Assembly: GCF_036711975.1 (NCBI RefSeq)
Contig: NC_091967.1
Location: 30,481,501 to 30,545,500 of the forward strand
Source: Onthophagus taurus
Lineage: Eukaryota > Arthropoda > Insecta > Coleoptera > Scarabaeidae
Length of the DNA stretch: 64,000 nucleotides
Direction of reading: 5' to 3'
Under the pieces are notes generated by a model, which had not been told where the DNA came from, ran no database searches, and was given only the letters and a program-made list of their open reading frames with translations. Positions 31,909 through 42,080 of this stretch are shown one piece after another (positions within the stretch are counted from its first letter, which is position 1; each line of letters starts with the position of its first letter). The translations under genes were made by a program, and so were the position numbers.

Positions 31909-33420
31909 TGTTACGGTTGTATTTTTCCTTAATATTTCATTTGTGTGTTTAACCTTTACTTTCCCAATTCTTTGTTTTAATTTTATTTTGGGTTAGATGT
32001 TTTATTTTGTTATCGAGTATTTTGAGTGGCATAAATTGCGCGATGATTTATTTTGTTTACTTTTTGAAGATCTCCTTTCATGATTTTCCTTTTTCCTTTT
32101 CAATTTATTTTCCCCTAAACTTATTTTACTTCTTCGTTTCCCCAAAAAGATGATGTTAATTCTTACATATTCTTGCTTGTGCGTAAGTATAATTTTTTTG
32201 TGAATTTTTGAGGATATTTATCGTCTGTGTAAGATTTTCTCTTCCTCTTTTCAAGTCAGATCAGTACGTGTACGCAAGTAGAGTTAGGATTTTTGGTAAA
32301 GCCATTTTGAATTTTTCGCGTGGTGATTAGTTCCTAATCCAAATTTTTGGGATTCATCTGCGTGTTGTGCAATTTATTGGTAACGTTTTTGCACGTCGAA
32401 TTTTCGGATTGTTCCGGTTTAAACCGTATTTTGCAACTTTTCTAAGTTTTTCTAACTAAACCTCGAAGATCTGAGGTAAGATATTTTTATTAATTTAAAT
32501 ATATTTTTATATTTTCCCTTACACTTTCATACATACATCATTCTTCATTTATTCAAACATACAACCTTTTACCACCAAATTAATTAAACCATTATCATCA
32601 TTTTTTTTATATCTTATTTTTCTATCCTTTCTACTCTTTTATATATTTTTTTCTCTAATTTCCTCGTGTTCATTTAAGATTTTAATTGAAGAGCATAAAT
32701 TTTGACAACCTATCTGTAACATTTACGAAACAGAAGTTTGATTATTTTGTGAGATTTTCAATCCATTTTCGAAGTTCTACCTTTTCGGAGGGGTTCTTCC
32801 TTGAGGATTTTGGTCGAAGTTGCATAGCTAAACTAAGACAAGTCAAGTCAAGTCAAGTCTTGTCAAGACAAGGTCCGATCTAAACGTTGTTTTTTTTGTA
32901 CACCGCTTACCGGTGAACTTTTATTCATTTAATTAATGCAATTGAAATTAATCAGGGGTAATCTTTTCTTTCTCGACGCCACACTGATATCAGGGGTACG
33001 GGTCGTGCGCGTAATTCAATTCAAATTTATATTTTTTTTTTGCGTACTTGTTTTGGTCATTTATTTCAACATTTTTTTGGTACGCCAATAATTCTTTTCT
33101 TTTTTCGTGTTGCATCATGCTTGCTGGACAACAACATAGTTACTTATATCACAATAATATTTTTTACTTACCTTATTATTTTTTTTTTATTTTTTACCAT
33201 TAAATATTTTTTTTGCAACTTAAAATATCTCGAACTGTTTATTTTTTTGTGTTTTGTTATTTTTTTGTTTGTGTCTACTTGTGTCGATTGCATCACTTTA
33301 CCATCTCACGTCATAGTTCGTGGACAGCGCAGGGTTAACTGTGTGGCGTCTTATAAATGCGTTAGTTATTAAATTGCTAATCGATTGTATTGTTCTTTTT
33401 TTTTGTATTCATAAGTCGTC
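31909..33420. mobile_element. 1512-bp insertion, probable solo LTR, with ACAA target duplication
   Basis: ACAA occurs at 31905-31908 and again at 33421-33424. Excising 31909-33420 plus one ACAA rejoins the LINE RT frame without loss (NRTLCIV continues straight into KVYETTSN). The insert begins TGTTACGG, a common Gypsy LTR start, and ends AAGTCGTC. It is AT-rich, without coding frames, and has a CAAGT simple run at about 32842-32866. A solo LTR is the best guess, though the 3' end is not the usual CA. Confidence 0.65.
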
Positions 33421-33900
33421 ACAATACACAGAGTTCGATTGGTTAAAAAACTGTCAATTAGTGCCACCATGGCTCTAGGAACATTCATTGCTGAGAGCTT
33501 GAGAGCTCAAAAGCTTTTTTAACTTCCAAACAAAGAATTGCAGTTTTTTCTTTTTTAAGCTTGCTCATAGATATGTTGGAAGTTAATATTGATAATGGAT
33601 TAATCGTGGATGCTTTTGGTTTGAAGCCAAATTGATGATCAGGAATGTATCTATCCACAAAATCCCATAACTTCTTTTTTAGCAGTGTTTCAAAGTTTTT
33701 CCCAATTACAGGTAGGAGTGTAATCGGTCTATAACCGATAGGAGTTATTATATTTCCACCTTTTTTGGGTATGCAAATTACAACACTCGTTTTCCATTCG
33801 TGTGAAAAGAGATGTTTAGAAATACAAAAGTTATTCATCTTAATAATAAATTCATGAACTTTTCCATTCAACTGTCTCAACATCTTCTTATTGATATTAT
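33421..33900 (-). pseudogene. LINE reverse transcriptase, N-terminal half
   Basis: KHLFSHEWKTSVVICIPKKG, GYRPITLLPVIGKNFETLL, FVDRYIPDHQFGFKPKAST and AILCLEVKKAFE (catalytic motif A, where the usual D-x-x-K/S-A-F-D is changed to CLEVKKAFE). After a stop the frame resumes as VPRAMVALIDSFLTNRTLCI. The altered motif A means it could not be active. Confidence 0.75.
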
Positions 33901-34097
33901 CATAACCGGGTGCAGAGATTTTACCGTTTGATATTACTTCCCAGTGATCTTCTTCGTTGATCTTACTAGGTCATTGTTGGCTTGCACTGCATTATGTTGA
34001 AAATCATCATACCAGTGCTCCACCTCTTGAAGTTTGACATGGTCAAAGCCTGCATCATTCAAAAAGTCAAAACATTTTTGTAAATATTCAGCATGAA

Positions 34098-34510
34098 CTA
34101 AGTCTTCTTCTGAAGTTTGATGAGTATTAGAAATGGGGTCTGTTCATGCAAAAGAAGTCTGACTTCTGTTGTAATTGGTTTGAGATTATTATGATTAAAA
34201 TCTCCAATTATTATAGAATTTGGGTACAAAGATGTTTTAATAAAAATTGTTTCATCGATCGCGCTGCTGACATGTATGTAAACTAACAAAATATGCAATT
34301 TTTCATTACTCAGAGGAATACTTGTATAAATACACTCATTACGTAAGTTGTTAATTCTTGGAGAGTTTTCTACTTTCATTGCCAGAGATTTTTTAGCCAT
34401 CGTAACCGCACCTCCGACCACATGATCGTCCAATTGCGGAATCTAATAGTTTGATCTGGTTTGGTTTCCACAAACATAGCACAATCAATATCGTTAACTG
34501 TAAATTAAAT
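34098..34510 (-). pseudogene. LINE endonuclease fragment
   Basis: ETKPDQTIRF, then LDDHVVGGAVTMAKKSLAMK, RNECIYTSIPLSNEKLHILL, VYIHVSS and NSIIIGDFNHNN (the GDFN catalytic box of APE-type endonucleases). The stretch 33901-34097 between it and RT has stops and is very eroded. Confidence 0.65.
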
Positions 34511-34557
34511 AAGATTTATTTCGGAAGCTGTTAATGTTAGCATAAATAAATCGTAAC

Positions 34558-35090
34558 TCAGGCATTTTGAACACTAATAATAGTGGCTTGTATACCATGT
34601 ATTCTATGGTCTACCATGATAATGTATACATAATTTGCAGAGAATGATACTATTGTGTCTATTTGATGCTGTTCAATAAAACGTTGTTTTAATTTATTGA
34701 TAATTTCCTGTCTTGTTTTTCCATTGGATGAATTAATTTTTACGGAGTAAATGTTGATGATATGATCGTGCATAGTGATAGGTTGTAGTATGTATTCTGG
34801 TATTTTTGAGATTTTTGTGTACTATTTTTTCAAATTTTTTATTTGCTGTTTTTATACGCGTGTTAGGTATTAGGGATTTTAAATCCTACATCGCGATCGT
34901 TTGCTGCTTGTTTTTTTGTTGATCTTGTTTTCGTGGGTGAGTTTTCCTTCGGTCGATCTCGTTTCCTTTGTGTTCGAAACTCGTCCTCCATGTCGTCCGA
35001 TCCCGAAGCAATAAAGGCGGAATTAAAAGATGTTGGAGTCGACATTTCTCGGTCCCCAAGATAGCCCTTATCTTGATTTAAAGTTGACAC
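34558..35090 (-). pseudogene. LINE ORF1 remnant
   Basis: Starts MSTLNQDKGYLGDREMSTP at 35090 with a basic stretch (RKRDRPKENSPTKTRSTKKQ). It continues past a stop as KKFEKIVHKNLKNTRI, and then in another frame as IINIYSVKINSSNGKTRQEI (34773-34558). The position just upstream of the endonuclease supports an ORF1 call; no zinc knuckle was found. Confidence 0.5.
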
Positions 35091-35130
35091 TTATAATCAC
35101 TACAATATTGTAAACACTTATTATGCTATC

Positions 35131-35180
35131 AATTTGAACCCGGTACCTTCTGTATGAATGGCATTTACGGTGCTCTATTA
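35131..35180 (-). repeat. tRNA-derived SINE fragment
   Basis: Minus-strand TTCATACAGAAGGTACCGGG leading into TTCAAATTG repeats the anticodon-arm to B-box part of the 1571-1644 element. The A-box half is replaced by AGCACCGTAAATGCCA, which may be a variant head. Confidence 0.5.
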
Positions 35181-35244
35181 GAATTGGTTTGTTATTTAAC
35201 TTAAAAATTTAAAAAAAATGTAAAGTTGAATATCATGCGTCACC

Positions 35245-35775
35245 TTGCAAGAAATCGTCACAATCGATGTTTTTGCGACCAGATTTTTCTTTAGGAGCTT
35301 CTATATTTCCATATTCAAAGCATTCTTTGTTTATATTTTTAATAGTTCTTTCCGAATATCCAACAGCTTGTGCAGTTCGAGAACAATGGCATTCACATTT
35401 ATAGGTTCACCTTTACCTTTTTCTTGGTGAAAACAATTTCTTACATTAGTAATTACTTCTTTGACTTCTTTCGTGCGATGCTTAGGGTTGTCGTTAGAAT
35501 TGTTTGTATTACCTTTTCGATGACAATGGCGCAAACTTATGAATGCAATTAAAAGAAATTTACTATATATCCACTGTCTTATCAATATAATTGCCAGAAT
35601 AATCGTCAACAAATCAACAATAAAGCCACACAACGAGTCCTTGACAAATATATTGTGTAAAAATTTGTTGTTGTTTGTGTAAAACCGTATATAAACCCAC
35701 GAATAGCAACAGTGATACCGCTAATCTACAGACAATAAGTTGTTGTAGTTACTAGTAAAAAATAGTGTGACTCAT
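35245..35775 (-). pseudogene. Tc1-like transposase relic, copy 2
   Basis: Complement of 9527-9990, including the outer end (TCACACTATTTTTTACT at about 35775). It encodes VKEVITNVRNCFHQEKGKGE and PINVNAIV, then a frameshift. It keeps 29-30 bases (TTTTTGCGACCAGATTTTTC region, about 35270-35290) that the 9.5-kb copy has lost. It lacks all of the catalytic part. Confidence 0.7.
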
Positions 35776-36735
35776 TTGTAAGAGTTGTAGGGCATATTAT
35801 GTGCTACCAACTCATCTGGAATTCCCAGAGTCGAAAAGATTATTTTTAAATTATCTATTATGCTTTCCGATGTTTTCGTTATTAATGGAACTACTTCCAA
35901 CCACTTTGAATAATAATCAATCAGTACAAAGTAACTTTTATTTGCAAATTCTAAGATGTCACTTCCAACTTTTTTGAATGGACGATTTGGAATGTTATGA
36001 CTAATCAAAGATTGTTTTATATTATTAGATTTATATTTTTCACAAATCCTACACGACAATATAAATTGTTCTGTCATGGTTCATGTTAGGCCAAAAAAAT
36101 TATTCCTTTGCTTTTAATCTTGTTTTCGTTATACCAAAGTGTGATGAAACAGTTATTTCATATCGATAAATACAATATGATTTAAGCCTTCATTCAATTT
36201 AATATATTCCCTTGGCCAACCTTCCATCACATACTTGATTAGTTGTAGCAAAGAGATGTCATTTTTTGTTTCTTTTTTAAATTGTTATCTTCTTTTAGCC
36301 GTTATGCTCAAATTCGCTTCAATACTATACGCTATTTCAGTCATAGTTAAGTCATCAGAAACTGATTCTCTGATAAATGATTTTGATAACAAATCCGCCA
36401 GAAACAACTTTTTTTCCAAAAGAGAGTATTCTAAATTTAAATTATATCTTAATAATTTGCCGCTTCGGTGATGGTGTTTTATCTATATCATTTTTCATGA
36501 TTCCTAATAAAGGTTTATTATCTGTCACATGCTAAAGAAATTGCAAGAAATTCTTTCTCGCATTGTGCATATCTTTTTAAGTAAATAATTTAAGTAAATA
36601 TAAATTGACCGATCTTCTTGCATAGAGATGAGACAACAACCTAAACCATCTTTTGATGAGTCTGTGTGTACAGTGATATCTTTCCTTGAATCAAAAGTAC
36701 CTAATGCTGGTTCAGAACTCAAAATATCTTTAATA
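35776..36735 (-). pseudogene. Gypsy RNase H-integrase fragment
   Basis: From 36722: ALGTFDSRKDITVHTDSSKD and GLGCCLIS (RNase H start), then eroded text, then from about 36077 LSCRICEKYKSNNIKQSLIS, HNIPNRPFKKVGSDILEFA (integrase zinc-finger end and first catalytic Asp), LIDYYSKWLEVVPL and STLGIPDELVAHN, where the second Asp box is changed. Same clade as the element at 61585-64000 (PNRPFSKLATDICEFA). Truncated at both ends. Confidence 0.7.
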
Positions 36736-37220
36736 ATTCTCTCTTAATACCTCTCTTTTGTAATTCTTTCCGTCTCTTTCCATTTTCAACCTTGTTTAAA
36801 TCCTCGGCTCCACATCGTCGTCTTTCTTCTTCGTTTCCTTTTCGACTTCTTTGGCCCCGCACTGAGTCGATTCTTTTGTAGTGACAGGTGACACGCAGGC
36901 CAGAAGTTATTTTCGCTTTTAAAAGATGTGATGGGAAATCTGCAAAAGTGTCGGCGGGAGATGTTCAAATTTGTAGATGATCAAGATAAGAGATACCAAA
37001 TGGATGTAATATTTAATGGAATTTATGATTATTAATTTCTTTTTTATACGTAAAATTTGAAATTTTTTATAAATAATTTTGCTCTTCCACTTTTAATTTA
37101 TGAGTTATGATCGACTTTAATATCGAAAAACACAAATTTTGACAATTTAGGGATTTTCATCTTGTATCTAAAATATAGCTTAACCTGAACTTAATCTTAT
37201 TACAGATTATGTCTTTTTAG
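36736..37220. other. No gene recognised
   Basis: Between two Gypsy fragments. A short minus frame (36968-36786) is rich in Arg, Lys and Pro without a known motif. The rest is AT-rich. Confidence 0.4.
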
Positions 37221-37224
37221 TTCA

Positions 37225-38289
37225 TTATAAACAGGTTATATACAAAACATTTTTCTCTGTTACTTTTAATTTTTGAGTTAAACTGGCTCCGAGCAAATAA
37301 AGCCTAAATTTCTTCAAAGCTTGAATCACTGCTAAAACTTTCAATTCATAACTACTGTACTTTTCCTCGGCTGGTGTTGTTTTTTTGCTTATATAAAGGA
37401 CAGGGTGTAATATCGAATCATCTTCAGCCCTCTGCATTAAACAAGCTCCATAACCAAACTTACTTGCGTCAGTGTGCAATTCTGTTTCAAGTCCAGGTTT
37501 CCAAATTTCCAAAGCTTTTTCATCGCACAGCAATGACTTTAATGTCCCAAATGACAATTTCTGTTGATGATCAAACTTGAAAATATTCTCATTCCTCAAT
37601 AAATCACTTAACGGTTTCGATATTATCGCATAATTAGGTATGAACTTTCTAAAGTATCCAGTTAGAGCTAAAAAAGATTGAATCTGTTTCACAGTCTTAG
37701 GTTCAGGAAATTTTCGAATGGCAAGTGTTTTCTCTTCAGACTGCTGTACCTGTCCTTCTTGTATGATGTATCCCAAAAATTCAACTCTTCTCTTCAGGAT
37801 TTGACATTTTCTCTTTTTAATTTCTAAACCATGTTCTCGGCAAATTTGTAACACCTCTTCCAGTCTCTCAAGACCTTCACTTTCTGTCGAACTCATGGTT
37901 ATTATGTCGTCCATATAATACATTATTTTATTGTCAAGCATTAATTGCCTAAAGATTCTAGTTATATATCTTTGAAATACGGCTGGACTATTGCATAGAC
38001 CAAATGGACACTTCAAAAATTCATATTGCCCTGTAGGTACTACAATTGAAGTATATTTCATGCTGTTTTCATCAACTGGAACATGAAAAAATCCATTTCT
38101 TAAATCTATAGTACTAAAATACGAAGCAGCCTGTAATCTATCCAAGATATCTTCAATCAGTGGCAGTGGAAATCTGTCTTTTACTATATTTTTATTAAGT
38201 TTTCTATAATCACAACAAATTCTGGTTTTCCCATCTTTTTTCTTCACAAGAACTATTGGGCTGGCAAAATCCGATGAACTTTCCCTCAC
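37225..38289 (-). pseudogene. Gypsy reverse transcriptase and partial RNase H
   Basis: IVRESSSDFASPIVLVKKKD, KTRICCDYRKLNKNIVKDRF, YFSTIDLRNGFFHVPV, CPFGLCNSPAVFQRYI, catalytic IMYYMDDIITMSS, RVEFLGYIIQEG; then RNase H LHTDASKFGYGACLMQ and YSSYELKVLAVIQALKKF. After YLLGASL the sequence stops resembling RNase H, marking the truncation point. The open frame is about 350 codons. The first part of RT is lost at a frameshift near 38300. Confidence 0.85.
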
Positions 38290-38300
38290 GATTCCCTCTT

Positions 38301-38920
38301 TTAACCATTTCTCCCGACGACGTCCAACATTCTTGGACGTTGATATATTGGTTCTTCTGTTTTCATTATGATTTTCATGCTAATATCTGCTGGTTTTGTC
38401 TTTTTTGGTTCATATTCCTGTATCAGTTCACTGTCTTTCATCCGAATCTCTTTATTTTCAACATGCTCTACTTCAATTTCTTCTTCGTTGTATTCGTTGG
38501 TCACAATTTCCATGAGGAAATTGGAGTCTTCTTTTTTGAATATTATTATCTGTCCATCTCTAAAAGTAACGTTCGATTTCGAGAGTAATTCTCTTCCAAT
38601 TATAGCTCCTCGAGTAATAGCTTGTCTTGGTAGTACACGAAATTTAAGTTGATATTCCTCATCATTTATTATTGCGTTTCTAGAAAATGAACCCAGAGTA
38701 CACAATTGCCTTCCTCCAAGTCCCTTGACTGCAATCGATGTTTCTTCTAAATTGATCATACTGAAATACTTCTGAAAAATATCCTCTCTGATGGCATTAA
38801 TGTCACTTCCGGTGTCTAGCAATGCTTTCATTACAATATTGTCAATGTTAAATTTTAATATATTCTCCTCTACAACCTCTACGACATTTACACTATGTTT
38901 AGTAGATCCAACGTTAAGTC
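38301..38920 (-). pseudogene. Gypsy aspartic protease
   Basis: MKALLDTGSDINAIREDIFQ has the D-T-G active site. IAVKGLGGRQLCTLGSF and AIIGRELL follow the retropepsin pattern. It ends MLDVVGRNG and stops where the RT frame should take over. Confidence 0.75.
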
Positions 38921-40170
38921 TGTCCTTATTATTTGATTTGCATTTCGTTGATATGTGCCTAAATCTGTTGCATTTAAAACATTTAGTGCCTTTGTTTTTG
39001 TCTGGACACGCATTGGCTTTATGTCCTTTGATACCATAATTAAAGCAAACTTGTTGGCCTTCATTATGATCAGATTTTAGATCTTTTTCGTTAGTTTTTT
39101 TGAAATTTTTCTTATCTTGTGTTTTATTTCGGTGATGTTCTAAATTTTTCTTAGCTTTTATCTCTTCATATAATTTTACTTTATCTTCAAATTCAGAAAA
39201 AAAGTTTTCGCTCCATAAAATATGATTTTATTGCTATTTTTATCTGGAATTCCGTCTATTATGTATTGGATAATTACTTCATCTTCAATTCGTGTCTTGC
39301 TTCCAATTTCTCTCATCACCAAAACATACTCTCTTACAGTTTCTTCGAGTTCCTTCTTTTTGTTCATTAAAAGTTTATGTACCTGAGCGCTGCTCACTTT
39401 TACTTCAAACTCTTCAATTAATCTTCTTTTCAGCGTTGACCATGTGTTTATTCCCTTCTCAGCCTGAACAAACATTTTGGCAAGACCTCTCAAGCATTTT
39501 TTTTTGCATATACATATTAACTTGTGTAAATCGCTCCAACCTGTTATATCAGAGACTTCTTCAAAATCATCAATCCATTATTGAATTGCGTATTCACTCT
39601 TTCCATCGTAACACTTGATGCTATCCTCAACATCTTTAAACGTTAAAGCAAAAGGTTCGCTTCTTCGTCTTCTTCCAAAGCTTCCTCGTTCATCATCTTT
39701 CCTTTCAAAATCTTCTTCATCTTCAACATCTTCTTCATCATTAATTTGTAGTTTATTTCTTCTTTTAACTTCTTTCCGTCTCTCGTCTTCTTTGTCATTA
39801 CTTGGATTATCAACGTCTTCTTCTTGTTCTTCATCCACATTCAAATCTTTGTCAATTTTACAATCATTTAAAAATCTCAAAATTCTCTCGTCTACCTCTT
39901 CAGAATCACCGATATAATTCAAATCCAACACATGACAAACTGCAAATAAATCTGGCAGATCAATACTTTTTATCCCATTAAGTTTAGCAGCATATAATTC
40001 TGAACCTTTATCAAAACCAAACCCATCAAAATTAAGTATATTTTTTTTCTTCCGGTAGAGTAACCTTCATTATTAAAGCAAATGGTATGCAGTACTTTCA
40101 TCGTCTTTAAATTTCCATGTTTCAAACTGAACTCGACCTTCGCAAATTCTCGTCATTTCGTCATTATTTA
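38921..40170 (-). pseudogene. Gypsy gag with acidic region and zinc knuckles
   Basis: It opens MTRICEGRVQFETWKF, stops, then reads KVTLPEEKKIYLNFDGFGF, ELYAAKLNGIKSIDLPDLFA and DLNYIGDSEEVDERIL. A strongly acidic/charged stretch (39640-39850) is followed by SIKCYDGKSEYAIQ, LRGLAKMFVQAEKGINTWST, KLLMNKKKELEETVREYVLV and VIIQYIIDGIPDKNS. Paired zinc knuckles lie near 38950-39060 (CFNYGIKGHKANAC and CFKCNRFRHISTKC). Frames are broken in three or four places. Confidence 0.7.
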
Positions 40171-40922
40171 AGATTAAAGAGCGTGTGTTTACAAAACAAT
40201 ACGAATACTAATCTATGAATTTTCAATAAAAAAAACAAACACAACAAGTTCGACAATATACGCAACAACAATATGTTTTCTTGATATCAATATAAATGAA
40301 CAAAACAACTAAGAAAGATTCTACCTGAATTAAATTCCTAATCTAAATTTTTGTTTTTAACTCTTTTCTTCTTGTTTCGTGTTTATCTTCCTTCTTTTGT
40401 CCAAATTTTCCAACCTTTTCTGTTGTTTACAGTTTACGTTGTCGTGAAGTTTCCAGTCTATCAGCTGTTGCTTCGCATCGATCGATATAATCTCCAACCA
40501 GGTTTCCCGTTCTGGCCTCTACGAGGTGATTTTCTTCGATTGCTGTTAGTAGGGTTAGTGAGAGGCTACCCAGTACCAATGCTTGTAGGGCGATGGATGA
40601 TGTCACCCAACGGTCGTATCTCAAGGGCAAAAGAAAAAAGGACCACGCCCGATTTCTTTTTCTTTCTTGATCTTCTTTTCACTATTTAACTTATTGTTTT
40701 AACGGAAATCGTCTCTTTATCACTTTAATCTCGGTTAATCACTTGAGACTGTAGCTTTTAATCGCGAGTTAAAGTTAAGGTCCGAGAACTTTGGATATTG
40801 ATGTTTATTACATAAACATTTAAAAACAAAACTAACACGAATGACAATATACGGCTTTTATACTAAATTATATCTAACTTTGCTAACGACACATCTTCAC
40901 GTCTTGTCGCCATCTTACTTAT
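40171..40922. other. No gene; possible Gypsy 5' LTR
   Basis: Lies upstream of a gag gene on the minus strand. Contains no credible gene; the 112-codon plus frame at 40351-40689 is hydrophobic and phenylalanine-rich, as T-rich DNA often gives. No second LTR was found. Confidence 0.4.
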
Positions 40923-41360
40923 TCAATAATGTACGCATGTGCTTAAAATTAGAAAACGCTCATTATTATTAAGACTGCTCCTCAAATTCCGAAATATGGC
41001 GCGCCTGAACGCCGCTGCACTCAAACCCCGTAAATTCTCCGGAACGGAACCATAAAGCGAATAAATACTATAAGTAAAAGATCTTTCAAAAAAAGTGGTA
41101 GAATGAGCCGGTGGAGCAATTAAATTTCGGTTCCGGATATTGATGGAATGAATGTCACCACGAAATCTAATCTTCCTCAGCAAATATGGTGGATTACCGG
41201 TACTCAGCAACCGATGAAAGATACAGAGAGATGAAAGCAAATAACGACCACGCATATTTAACCAATTTAGGTCTACTAAACGATAGGAGACTCTATCACA
41301 TTTACGAATGCCGTAAATAAATCTAATGCAATTTAATTTCAGGGCTCTGGTTTTCTTCAA
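40923..41360 (-). pseudogene. LINE reverse transcriptase C-terminal domain
   Basis: KKTRALKLNCIRFIYGIRKC, VSYRLVDLNWLNMRGRYLLS, FHRLLSTGNPPYLLRKI, RNRNLIAPPAHSTTFFERSF and LYGSVPENLRGLSAAAFRRA match the domain after the RT thumb in Jockey/CR1-type LINEs. It is open for 145 codons but lacks the catalytic domain (5' truncation, the usual LINE outcome). The family differs from the element at 41976-45989. Confidence 0.65.
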
Positions 41361-41539
41361 TTTTTTTCTGCTTGTTAAATTTTCATGTAATCTTGCCCTT
41401 TGGAATCTTTTGTTCCTTGAAATCTCTTGAATTTACATCTTCTACTTTAATATTTTTATTTTATAATTCAGCCAACTCATTGCTTAACCATTCGTCAATA
41501 TAACTGTAAAAGTATATACGGTTTTCACTAAAAATTAGT
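41361..41539. other. No gene recognised
   Basis: AT-rich spacer, possibly with eroded transposon text on the minus strand (NEWLSNELAEL). Confidence 0.35.
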
Positions 41540-42080
41540 AAATTTTAAGGTGACTAAGGGTCTGTGAAGTAAATAGTACCGTTCCATTTAACTTTTCTTC
41601 AAAAATAACAAAAATATGTAATCGCTGCAGATAACGCCCTCTAGCTTATTTGTTTTAAAGCAAACGTTCTTACTGAAAATATCTTTAAAAAGAGCATAAA
41701 ATGCTCTTTCAAACAACACCGAAAATATTCAAATCGGTTGAATGATCCAGCAGATATTAAAATGTGAACATATGAAAATGCATTGGCCTCCCCCTCCCTT
41801 ATTATGACAGATATGAGAAATATCGCAAAACAAAAGCGATGCGGTATTATCCAAGCTATTAAATGATGCTGTCAAAATTATAGCTCATCGTCTAAGTTTC
41901 TGAGATAACGGGAATTTTATGTTTCTCAATGGCAGTTACGCCCCCTAACGGTCGAATTACGAACTTCAAAATAATAATTAAGTTTATTGCTACAAACTCA
42001 GCATTACATTCCACAAACAATTAAATTTTAACAATACTACAATTACATATATCACATTACAATACAATACATTTTATTTC

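Larger units (their letters stand above)
31178..35090 (-). mobile_element. Jockey-like LINE, decayed, split by an LTR-like insertion
   Basis: From 35090 downward: ORF1 start, ORF1 remains, apurinic endonuclease remains, RT N-terminal half (to about 33421), the insertion 31909-33420, then the RT C-terminal half (to 31178). Several frameshifts. No poly(A) tail or target duplication was defined. Confidence 0.75.
37225..40170 (-). mobile_element. 5' two-thirds of another Ty3/Gypsy element
   Basis: From 40170 down: gag N-terminus, acidic gag region, capsid, zinc knuckles, protease, RT and the start of RNase H, stopping near 37225-37260. Integrase and 3' LTR are missing. The 40171-40920 stretch upstream may be its 5' LTR plus leader, but without a partner LTR this cannot be shown. 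Confidence 0.75.

Noticed and set aside
33040..33372. 110-codon hydrophobic frame
   Set aside because: Inside the probable solo LTR and composed of T-run residues; not a credible gene.
35245..40170. One single Gypsy element spanning 35.8-40.2 kb
   Set aside because: Two separate RNase H starts occur (37.4 kb and 36.7 kb) and the integrase clade differs, so at least two elements are involved.
40351..40689. 112-codon plus-strand hydrophobic frame
   Set aside because: Phenylalanine/leucine-rich from T-rich DNA, lies in a probable Gypsy leader or LTR, and has no membrane-protein family features.
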